This document shows positions 35,293 to 46,530 of a stretch of DNA of 64,000 nucleotides, one piece after another (the first letter of the stretch is position 1; each line of letters begins with the position of its first letter). This DNA is from Physcomitrium patens (lineage: Eukaryota; Streptophyta; Bryopsida; Funariales; Funariaceae). The position numbers and the translations under genes were made by a program. The notes beneath the pieces were generated by a model, which was not told where the DNA came from, searched no databases, and was given only the letters and a program-made list of their open reading frames with translations. The stretch lies in assembly GCF_000002425.4 (NCBI RefSeq), contig NC_037269.1:14109309-14173308 (forward strand), given 5' to 3'.

Positions 35293-38200
35293 TCACTTGA
35301 CGCTGCTCCGGACATCAAGAATCAAATCATGTAGCTCTGGAAATGTAGCAAGTAAAACCGTTTCCAAAAGGTTGTAAGCCAGCTGCTTCATGCACACACT
35401 AGCCTGCAAAAGCCGCAAACTTAAATGAATCAGTAAAGTGCGTAAATAGCATACCATTCATTTATTATCAATTAAATATTATACAATTAAGAAAATATAT
35501 TCTACACAAGATCGGATATTTCACAGGAGTGTCCCTGCTTCCGCCACATTCTAGGACTCGAATGTAAACGTCCGAAACTTGGAGGTAGATTAAAACAGAA
35601 ATCTAAAACAGAATTTCACGTCTATCTCTAATCACTGTCCGAGCAGGACGTAATTATACTTCATGAAGTCTTACCTGGCTGAAGTAGTAAATGTCTTTCG
35701 CACATCTTACATACTGCTTCTTGCCGATAAGACTGACTAATGTGGCAGGTGCTTTATCTGCAGCACGAAATGCAGCATTAGAGTTTTCCAAGACTTCTTC
35801 TTTCACTCATTGAAGGATACTCAGTATACTACAAAAAGTAGTTGAATAAAGGGAAGACGAGAGTGACAACAGACATGACCAGAAAGAGATAATAAAAAGG
35901 AGAAGAAAATTTAACAAATTATTCACAAAGGAGCATACTGGAAAAGCGAACTATAGCACTGCCTGAAAAATAAAATTTCATAAACAAACACAAAAAATAC
36001 CAACGATGATCTCTCGCAAAAATGAAGCTCGTCGTGCAGCCTCCCGTCTAAGCTCAAATGAGTTAATTGGTGGATGACCCTCGTCAAGAAATTCATTCGC
36101 CGAGTCTTCCACAACCGCTGAATTTTTAGGGTGTTTAGTAATAAAAATGCCATCTGGCCATAACACCTGCAAAGAAACAAGAATTAACAATCAATTCTCT
36201 TGCCACAAAGTTACAGCTGTTCATCATTTGAAACTGGTTGATCTGCGCAAACTTACGTTACAGCTGTGCATCATTTGAAAAGTACTGACGACTCACCCCC
36301 TTCAACCAATGTACACCCGATGCTACGACGTCTTCATTTCGTAGCCATTGTATTCTCGCAATTAGCCAGTCGTCAAAAGCATCACCCATACCGAGCTGAA
36401 GAATCTGCTTGGCAATCCATAGAATTTGACGTCTACAAAACAAACACGTTCAATTTCATCATGCACTTGATCATACTACTGGAAGAATACGTGAATACTG
36501 AAAATAGTACAAAAGCCTCGAAGGGTACATCTGACTGAGGGCAAAACCTACACATCATTTTGGTGAGAAACAAGTGGTGCGGTTCTACACAGTTAATAAA
36601 GAGGCGCAAATCACCAAAAAGCTCAACGTAACTGGAAGCATAACTTTACATCAGCATACCTGATCCAGCCACGGCCCTGAAGCTGAAAAATCTGATCGAC
36701 CAAATTAAGAATAGGCACGGTAACTTTTGGCGGAGACCACTGCATTAATTCAATCAAGTCAATTAACATAATTAGCGATGACTCTACTGTCAGTTGACAC
36801 AAACAGAATCTGAATGATTAAACCTAAGAGAGGATGCACTTCATGACGAAGATTTCCAACTAATGATTGCCGCCAGACTGGACTGGAATTGCTTACCTCC
36901 TGAGGAATCACCAATTCATCTTCAATGACATCAGAAGCAAATGAATCCGCGGGTGAATGTCCCTCTGAAAGAGCTCTCTCTAAGGGCCTTCCGAACAGCT
37001 GATAACCCCTCATTTCCGACTGGCTACTAAAAACAGGTGCCGCAGTCTTTAAAATATTGACCTCGATAGGATCCCTGGCGGTTTCACCATCTGAGTGCCA
37101 TTGAATTGAACCCACTCCCTGACCAGAATCCTCTAAATGTGTCCCATAATTTCCTTTACACTCCCCTTCTAAGGTCGAATTACTAAGCGACTTTTCACCA
37201 AGGTCTCCGTCAGGAATGGCAAGCATTGCTAATGGACCACTGAGTTGAGATGTTGAACTTTGGGAGGGCAAGGTTGTGCTAATCTGGGTACTGTTTGTGG
37301 CAACGGATCGACCAAGATCTCCACTGCCCAACGGAAACCTTTGCCGAATCCCACTCGTTGCTAGCTTCAGGGCTCCAGAGATATCATCTGAAACACCTCG
37401 AATCTGGCGAAAGACGTCATCCACGACATCATCTACATTCACTGACACATTGATATATGAATAACACAAGAGTAGAGTCCGAACAAATTGCAAGCAAAAA
37501 CAATTTCATGCAAATTTCTTTTATCTGGACTTCATTGAAGAGGTGTCGTGTTGCCCTTCAAGGGCTAGTTACGAAGATAAGAGCACCCAAGGATAACAGA
37601 CCTGCTAACGTCTTCATCACAGACGGTGAAATCCCAGGCGAGTAGATCTGTGAGGAAAATTCAGATTTTCAGAAATTCATTCAAAAGCAGCAAGAATGAA
37701 TGCATAATTCGAGTGCTAAAAATAAAATCGTGACGGTAACCAAAAACAATACTCACGATCTCATTGAGACCATCAACTCTACCAACAGCCGTCATCAAAA
37801 AGTGGTTGGTAGAAGTAATACCTGAGAGTTGACGCTTAGAAAATCCCAAATTTCATGCAATTCTGCTACGCTGGGAATTGTTAACAAATCCTGTTACGCC
37901 ATAAAAGGTAAATGAAGATCAAAGATGTGCACCAATCACATGCCCAGATATGACAATGTCATGAATACGTGTGCAATTTTCATTAGAGCAACACATGAGA
38001 ACGTAGACTTGCTGACATTATGTGACGGATTGAATGAACAAGAACAGTTGAGGGACTTGAATTGCTACAAATCCAAGCACACAGAAACATAAACACTCAA
38101 CCCCAAAAGATCCATATTATCAGATTTGAAGAATACTGCAGTAATACATCACAATTGAGCAATGAGGGACCATCTGCTGGCTGCACTTACTTTCAAGTAC

Positions 38201-40933
38201 TTCTCAAGAAGTACACAACGCTCCCGCACAAAAGTAGTGTCAAGGTTGAACGAGAGAAACCTCTTAGGAGGCAGACAGAGACTGTAAGATGGTACATCTT
38301 TCAAACGCCTATGTAGCTGTTCAAAGTTGCGATACCTACCCCGGAAACCAAAAACGACAAATTGTATTCAATAATCCAGAATCGAACTACAGTAACTTCA
38401 GTACAGGAAAGCGTTCAGAAATTGATTGAACCCACATACTTCAGCAGAACTACAGAATCTACTTATTGTTACGTATAGAAGTTTGCTGTTCGTATTCACA
38501 AAAACAAAACCTTCTAAAACCCTAATATTGAACACGCTAGTGCGCACAGAGTAGAACAGAATAGAACAGAATATAATAGAAAAAACACAGAGTATAATAG
38601 ACTGTAATGGAATAGGATAGGGTGCATGTCTGAACGACACATCCAAAGCATTATTCAGACCTTCTTTGAACTTGCCAGTTTCGATTATCAGTATGTGTCA
38701 CCTTTATAGTGTACACTACAAATGCCTTAGATCCATTTTTCTCAAAATGTGCTCCCAGGACCTATCTCACAAAAAATAAAACCACTGCACAAATGAGATA
38801 TGCGAGAGCAGAGTTGGACTGTAACATGACAGCCTAATTTGAGAAGTCCAACCCCGATTGAACTCTGGAACCGAGCACTTATGATTACCAGGCTTGCTAT
38901 CACATGCAAAAATGATCTCCATTCAAACTTACCTCACACTTCAGCAACATTTGAGAAGTTGATTCTGTAAACAACAGCGAAGCCTGGGCCTTAAGAGACG
39001 GGCGAAGTGATTCCTCCACAACGCTGACCTGTTTGCAGTCTGTAATGGATGGATCCCAACTTAAAGGTCTTTCTAGAAATGTCAAAAGACCCTCTGATGG
39101 CCCTTCTTCCGACTCTTGCCACCCATCTGGTTCACCACCTACGTTTCTAGACTTTGGACGTGACAAACATCGTGGAGGCCGCTGCACATTCAGTGGTCCA
39201 TAATCTGATTTCGAAAGATTCTTATAAACATTGCACTCCTGTTTGTCATTTTCTGTAATCGCTTCATTGTTTCTACGGAAAGTCACAAAATCCCCATCAC
39301 TACTACATCTCGCAAAGTCTGCACTTTTCCAACTGGGAGCAAGTTTAGTAGAACTGCAACCACCTGGTGTTTCAGCCGCCGAGAATCCTATCCCAGGCAT
39401 TGTTTCATCTCCATCATTTGCATCTCCAAACAATAGCTCCCTGTACTGCTCGCTAGCGCAGCTGGGTTCTTTCTTAGTGTGCAAATCTTTACTGAGGAAA
39501 ACGACGGGAGTGGGCACTACATTTCCATAGTCTGAACTTGCAGAACTATCCTTGTTTGTGGCAGAAAGTGTTGATACTTTGGTGCTTGATTTGGTTGGTG
39601 TGGATTTCTCAGCATTGGCTTTCTTACTTTGAGTGGTGCCACCAAGAGCTACAGATCGTTCACTCTCTCGCTGCTTGTAGTTTCTCCCTTTAGTCCATAA
39701 ATTGTCCAGATGCTCAGCAGTGAGTGCTTGTGCTCGGTGTTGGGTTACAGCATCCAGAACTTGGGCCCAATCTGCACGAGGAATGAGTCCCCAGTCTCCT
39801 ACATCATCAGGCTCAATCTCTTGGGACCTTTTTGAATCTACTGATAGCTGTGACGGGGAAGGCGTCCCAATGTCTCCAACTGAAGTAAAAAGCCTTTCAT
39901 TATTCTTCTGGTACGGAACAATTTCCAATCCTCTCACGGTGGACTGGGATTTTTCCAAACAAATCATCTCCAGACCAGAAATTGAAGGCTTCCTCTGCAA
40001 TATGCGCTCCGGGATTCGCTGCTTGGCTACTTCGGCTGCCTCTTCAGCCGCTTGACGCGCTCTCTCCTTCGAAGAGAGTGCCAGATTTTCAATCATCTCA
40101 TTAATGAACCCAGGATTCGCAAGGTTGATGACAGGCCTCAGCACTACACAAGCCAACAACTCCCGTGCCATGATTCTCAACAGTCCACATTTTGCGTCTT
40201 GTCGCTTAAGCACTAAAGCAACTATTCCTCCCGTTAGTTTCTTCAAAACCTTGTATTCAGCTTCTGGGGAAACAAGCGCTGGATGCAACTCCCTAGAGGA
40301 CATCATTGCATATTTTAGCTTTTCATCTCGCTCTTCTGTAGAGAGTGAGCCAATTATGTCGGGTCCAATCTTCGCCTTCATCCGCCGATAGAGCTCAAAC
40401 TGAGAGCCCACAACATCTACCACGTCCCGTGAGAGAAGAGTTATCAAGTTCACGCGTTTCACACGCTGGGCAACCACGCCTATCATGCCATTGATGAGAA
40501 TGCGGAGCTCCTCCGGTGCTTCTTCGTCGGAAGTAACGGAAGAATACCAGAGGTTGGTTACCCATTCATCAATTAAGCTCCTGGTGAACTCATCCACAGC
40601 AGCCTCGACGGCAGGAGAGTTGAAGTAGTGGCGCCATCTGTTGGCAGCTGTGTGGGATGCTTCAGAAAGAAGCGGATCATGGCTGCTCAGCTGACGTCGA
40701 TGCAGCATCGGTAACTGTGGAACTGCAGAAGTTTGAGTTGGAGGAAGCCTCCACCGAATCTCAATGTCAAATGAAACACGGCGCAAAGCAGCTAAGACAA
40801 TGATTGCAATGGGTAGATTGATCCATACGGAGCTGCTCGTCAAAGACATCATGTAGGCAAGAGTAACGGCGACAGCTACGACCATAATTGCCCGACGTTT
40901 AGCTTCCTCCAGCAAACTCATCCAAGTCTTCAT
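35293..40933 (-). CDS. PXA-PX-nexin_C domain protein (sorting-nexin-like), 1160 aa
   Basis: Membrane-anchored sorting nexin of the SNX13/19/25 type that binds phosphoinositides and acts in endosomal/ER contact or trafficking. Eleven coding exons on the minus strand: 38933-40933, 38661-38761, 38191-38335, 37822-37890, 37602-37647, 36897-37441, 36660-36739, 36297-36432, 36001-36166, 35675-35757 and 35293-35403; all phases agree. Residues 15-50 form two hydrophobic helices (AIMVVAVAVTLAYMM; LPIAIIVLAAL). The PXA domain is about 95-285 (YFNSPAVEAAVDEFTRSLID; ELRILINGMIGVVAQRVKRV). The PX domain (668-749) has RRYRNFEQLHRRL, LPPKRFL and FVRERCVLLEKYL, the phosphoinositide-binding basic residues. 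Nexin_C near the C-terminus has LVDQIFQLQGRGWIRRQILW, DKAPATLVSLIGKKQY and SVCMKQLAYNLLETVL. A long Ser/Thr-rich linker sits between PXA and PX. No RGS domain is visible. The ATG at 40933 begins just before the first helix. Confidence 0.93.
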
Positions 40934-42100
40934 GGTTGCTCGGGTGCGTCGGGCGCGCCAATAACTCAGTATTTTACACAACTATATGGATTCGATTGGC
41001 GAGCATAATTCGCCACACTTGCAGAGCCAATCAGGAGGTCGTGCCTTGGTGTGGGGCACAGAGAAATGCATCACGGCACTAGTTGTTTTGGCTCACACAA
41101 GTGCAGGACTGCAACATAAGTATTTCATTCGGTGCCTCTAATTAAACACTGACGCAGCTTCCCTCTTCCTGCTCCCGTCATTCCAGAGTACATTTACGGG
41201 AACGCAAAACACACCTTGATTATTTGCACTTTCACTAGTCTGGTCCTCGACGTATCTTCTCAAACGAGATTTCTTATAATCGCTTCACAACTCCTTGCCC
41301 AGCTTTTCTCTTGCGGCTTGCATTCTCTACGTTAGACCTCAGTATCAGACTCGGAAAGCCTAGGCCTAATACCACATGTACGAAGTTCACAACACCCAAT
41401 TTTTTCTCGAAGATCATGGCGCACTTGCCAATGCCAAAACCTAACAACCATCCTGACCAACCTAAGACGAAATGCTTCAGCCAAGCACAACAACTGTCGG
41501 TCGCTGCATTCAAAATGAAAATGAAAAAACAAAAAAAAATCTGCAATGACACTTAAATACCTCCCCCAGACTCCTAAATCATGTAATACGACGACTTTCG
41601 AAGTTGCTGAAAACTGTAAAGCCTTTTAGAACCCTTCCATTGACGCTGCTACGAACTCATGAGCCGTGAGCATTCTTCACGCTTCAGCTACGCATCACCT
41701 ACAGGAAATCCACATAATTTCGGCAACGCTAACATCCAGGAGAATGACATCCAATGTCAATTTCCAACAAGACACAGCCACACTACATCCACTGCCAAAA
41801 CGATTCTCCCGCTAACACTTCTTTGCAACCAGGCCTTCAACACTGGATTTCTGAACGCCAAACCCTAGCAGTAGCAGTAGACGACGAGAACACCGCTCGC
41901 TGTAACTAAAATAAAAATCAGTCGTTCGTAAGAGAATCTTCTATTTCAAAACCTGGTGAGACAACGATCTGCGAACCCGCCCAAGCTCCTTGAATCATCC
42001 CTGCTGAGGTAACTGTGACCAAGATATTAATCCAACCCCGAACCTAGTTCTAGAATTCGACTTCCAGGGCATGGGGCATCCTCTCAACCTGAGTAAACAG
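40934..42100. other. Upstream region of the sorting nexin gene
   Basis: Promoter and 5'UTR of the minus-strand gene. GC is about 45% near the gene. The frames on both strands at 41274-41556 overlap each other and show no domain, so they are treated as chance. Confidence 0.4.
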
Positions 42101-45100
42101 AGATGCAAACTTCCACGCGTGATCAGTGCTGGGTACGAGTGCGCTTTAGAATACACATTGTTCTAGCTGGTGTCGAGGGGGGCAACCGTAAGACGGCTAC
42201 TCCATGGCGACAACAACTATGGTGAGTATTGTGAGACGGATCAAGAATTCTGGAGCGACCAAAAAGGTGGCGTGCGAGTAGAGGCGAAGAATCAGAAACA
42301 GCTGATGATGAAGCTTCTTCACATGAACGCCGCATCAACTTTAACCGGACGTTCAAGACAATCGCTAAAAAAGAAAAATCCAGGTCATTGAAAATTTAGA
42401 AAACCGGAGTGGAGTTCATTGAATTTGGCAGCTAATCGTGCGGTATTCTAAAATTATCCATATCGCTCTAATATCTGGTGATTATATGCCATGCTCGGCT
42501 CTGGGATTCGCTCATGTTCCAAACACAATTGGCGCTCCATGCGCCACAAAATGTCTGACCAGCTGCACCTTCGGGATGCCATTCTCATTAGAATCTTTTC
42601 TATTTTATCAGTGGTGGTGGCAGGAACAATGTATATTACCTGCCCTTTTGTTGATGCGTAATATAATCGAAACTTCAAAGATCAGCAACTCCATAGGCGT
42701 GTTGTCGTCATGCATCAGTCGTCAGGTAGTTTTCTACCGCAAGTAAAGAATGGCTGCGATTAAATTATTAAACTAGTGCCTCAAATAGCAAGCAATTTTG
42801 TTGATTTTCGAGGGTGGAGGTCGCACCGTGATGGATCAGTTTGGGTGGCGCAAGTTACTGAGACGATGCACGCCCAACACTCGAAGCCTACATTTGTGGG
42901 GCTCACACATTCTCACATCATTTTCCACAACGCCACACGGAACCTTGAACGAATCGCCATCACTCGACCCAGCCTGCTCTTAAATGCCAAATTGTCGACC
43001 CTGCTGGACGGAGCTTGAAAGACGACTCAAAACCGATTCGAATTCGAAAGGATGGCCGCAATCTCCAAGTGAACTTGATTGACCGCTAAAACTAGGCACG
43101 AGCTCAAAATTTGAATCCTTGTCTTCTGATTGGGACAGATTGCAAGGATGCTTACTGTCGCACCTGACTAAAGTATCGCTAAGTACCCCACCTCAGTGAC
43201 AAAATTTATCTGTCAAGGGAGAGGTTGCTTGAGCCAGTGTGGAAAAGTGAGGCGCAAGGACGTATCGAGTAGCGGGAGCGTCCAAATGATGAGGTGCACT
43301 GGTGATGTCCATTGATTACTGTAGTCTTCCGCATGAGATCACTGATGAACGAGGAGTACCGGCACCATTAGAGAAACAGCCGATCTAAATGCTCACTCCA
43401 CTGATTCTGGATTAAATCCTTTGGCGAAAAAATCGATCACAAGTTCAATTTAGAATGCTATGAACAGAAGAATGCTAGGCTGTAATAGAGATTAAGCATT
43501 GAGCTGCTGGCTGATAATGGAAAGCGTGGGATCTTGGCTGGCTCCACCTGAATTTCATTCTGTTCCTTGGAGAGCAAATGTTGGAGTCTTGTGTGATTGC
43601 ACAACGACCTCCAGGCTATCATCTGGAGCGCCCGCATGATGCGCCGCTGCTTTTCCTGGTACGAATGTGCCAATCATTACTGCGCTCTTATTCAAGCCGC
43701 ATAGTCTGTAGTGGAGTAATTACTCCCAAACCCAACAAGGGAATGGACATCAACCTCATTAAATGTGAAGCGACCTCCACTCTTCACTGCTTGTCCGGCA
43801 GTAATGTTACAACAAGATTAGGTTGTTAGCACGGCCGCCACGATGAGCGACGTCTGAGCACGGAATGCAAGATTAGATCATAATCGCGCTCGGTAAGCTT
43901 CGTGTTTGTTCTGTGGAGACGTCAGTGTTCACCGCTGGAATAGCTGAGGAATGATTGGCTCCGACTCAAGCTTTTGGAAATATACTTTGACTCGTGAGTT
44001 TTATGGAGCCGTTCTCTTCACTCCTAGGGCTGTCGTAGCAGAGCTCGAGGCAGTACAAACACCTTCTATCACATATTTTGAAGAGCGGGTCGCATCGATT
44101 AACGCAAACTCTCTAAACGTTTGTTCTCGTTGGTTTGTAGAGAGGGTGATGGAAGGCTTCATGGCGACCCACATGTTAGGCAATACGAGCTTTTGACAAT
44201 GTCGGTCATGATGCACTTCAAGGTGTGTAGATGTACTGGAAGTTGATGTACTGCAAGGTTGTGGAGACTGGTTCTTGCGATGTGAGAGACCAGCCTCAAA
44301 ACAGCGCAGCGATTTTGATGCCGCTAACTCGAGGGAGACGGCCATTTTCCATCTATGGCCAGCGTCGGCTGCCCTCTCTTGGTATCGTGAAAATGACTTC
44401 AACGGACGAAGTGAATGGGCTCTAACGCGATTTGCGCATTTTGGAGCTCAGCGCAAGCATCCGAATGGTGGGATTGATGGCACCGGGATTTGGTGCACTT
44501 GTAATTTTAACCGACTTGCCGCTTGTACTGGGCAATCTGCAGAGCACTGTGGAGCTGAATGTGAAGCAGGTTATTGTTTACAGATGTGCAGCCTCCCTGG
44601 TAGAACGCGAAAGATGATGTCCTAGACTTGAGTCCTCAATCTATTGACCTCACTCCTGCATTGGACTGCGTCGACACGATCCTTGAGCCTTGTGCTGTCA
44701 ATGAAGTGGCTCTGCGAAATTGATGAGACAGATAGAGCCAGTGGCACCAGGTATAATTATACTGCTGGCTTCTCGCGCAGAGGGAAGAAAGACGGCCAGT
44801 TCTTCCGAATCGCAGCAAGGTGATTCAACGTGGTCGTTGGCTTCAAGCAACCTCTGTAAGGCAACAAGCACACCTGTTTGACGATTTATAATTTCCTTGG
44901 AAAAGTCTCTTCGCACTGACAACCAGCAGCGCCAGCTATGGTCCGTGGGCGCATCTTGAAGCTTAGCAGCTGGCACAATTTCATGTGAACGACACAATTT
45001 CTTGGCGGCAACTATCAGACGCATTAGAAAGTGAACCGCCACCACGGCGAAATACATTCCTCTAAAATAGTCCCTCGAAAGATCTCTGAGCTAATAAGGA
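42101..45100. pseudogene. Moderate-GC region with scraps of leucine-rich-repeat-like coding sequence
   Basis: About 3 kb with coding-like GC but only short interrupted frames on both strands. Two plus-strand pieces read like LRR: about 42852-42905 (LLRRCTPNTRSLHLWG) and 44432-44617 (RILELSAS..., PGFGALVILTDLPL, then VLGNLQSTVELNV). The spacing of leucines and the GxxGNLQSxxEL pattern are those of plant LRR proteins. No NB-ARC, kinase or F-box motif is evident, and stops separate the pieces. It is best read as an old, decayed LRR-encoding gene; a divergent multi-exon gene cannot be excluded. Confidence 0.3.
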
Positions 45101-46530
45101 TGTTTAATTGCCTTAGCAGCCGCAATCTTCAGTTCAACTCAGCTTCTCCTACCAGTTCAGCATGAAGCTCGAGAGCTTGTGGGGAGTATCATGTAGGGAT
45201 GGGACAGTACTGCCTCTCAGGTCCACAGTTTGGTGGCTTCTTTGTGGACAGGTGACACTCGAGCAAGCAAAGAAAATATAATAATGACCTCGTTCGTCAG
45301 CCTAAGCTCAGCAAATTAATACTGCTCCTGTCAGAATTTCAAACTGTCCGATTGAACTACCGACTCTAACTAAATACAAGATCGGTACATTTTAGGGTGA
45401 AACTCGAAGTAATGAACACCCAAATACACGAACTCAATGTAGGGCTCGTTGAGTTGACCAAAAATTTGCACACATGGCGTTTACATCTCCTTCTTGAAAA
45501 TGCAATTTTGACTGGTATTGGTTGAAAATTCCAGCCACGCCTGGAAAGTGTAATTCGGCGTGTTTTGGTTGAGAATTCCAGAAACACCTCGAAATCAATA
45601 CCCGACTTGGATCTCTTCTATGAATCCTTAGGAAACACCCGATTAGGGTAAGAGCGTTATAACCGAAATTCACAACAACAAATTAATGAACAGAGACAGT
45701 TGCGTGTAGTGGAGTTGGGAATGAGTTTGGATGTTTTATAGCCCTTTGGGTGTTAGAAATCCCTACAACGCATTTGGCGTGGGTCACTCCTCCGATTGGG
45801 TGGGGCCCATCAGCATGGTTTCATCCACATTCATGCCGATGCAAATCTGCCAGCAATGGAGGGACAGATGAAGATGGCGAACGAACTAGCCCGTAATTTT
45901 CTGCGGCGCCGTTAACCCTTCTATTTGTTAACACATGTCTGTAGACTGTGGTTTCGCCTCGATCCACTCCTAGAGGCCTGTTTGGAGTCTCCTCTGGCCA
46001 CCGTGTCAAAGGATAGGTTTTCGATTCAGGTTTTGGTCACCGGGTGCAGGTTTGATTTTTAATGCGTGTGTTTGTTGCGGTTGGGATTGACCAAGAGCTC
46101 ATGAGTGCATCTCAAGGTAAGTTCACTAGAATGACACCTCAAGGGTCTGGAAACTCGCGATCGTTTTTTAGGGTTTTGTGGCGTGCTGTGCGATGAGTAT
46201 TTTTGTATTCCCGGCCGAGCTATTCATTTTTTGGGTCGCAGCGGCGCCCCGCTCACCATGTATCGAGACTGTTTCGTATTGTTTCTTCGACGGGAATGAT
46301 GGACATATGTTTTCATGGGATTTTAGAAGGCGCATGTCCTGTCTAATGATGCTGATCAAGTAGTTCGGTGCAGTGTTTGTAATTGCGAGATTGATATCGT
46401 GGCTGCTCCGCCTTTGCAACACCTAATTTCGGAACAGCTTCATTTCTGTGAGACGATTGGCATCATTTCAGATGTTGCTGAAGGCGCTTATTGTTTTTAT
46501 GGAAGTAACGGCAGTGGAGAATAAGGCAAA
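45101..46530 (+). promoter_or_regulatory. Upstream region of the DUF155 gene
   Basis: No gene is supported. The promoter and 5'UTR of the plus-strand gene at 46531 should lie in its right half. A telo-box-like TTAGGGTTTT (46168-46177, AAAACCCTAA on the other strand) is present about 360 bases before the start codon. Confidence 0.45.
46168..46177 (-). promoter_or_regulatory. Telo-box-like motif upstream of the DUF155 gene
   Basis: AAAACCCTAA on the minus strand, in the presumed promoter or 5'UTR. Its function is inferred only from the known class of plant promoter motifs. Confidence 0.3.

Noticed and set aside
35935-35970. An extra exon between nexin exons 9 and 10 (after the acceptor near 35965)
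   Set aside because: Skipping it joins REIIV directly to DKAPATLVSLIG in phase, as the family requires.
39231-40391. Plus-strand frames of 95-117 codons
   Set aside because: They are antisense shadows of the large first exon of the sorting nexin gene.
44001-45057. Minus-strand frames of 119-133 codons
   Set aside because: No recognisable domain; the plus strand reads better as LRR-like fragments, though neither is secure.
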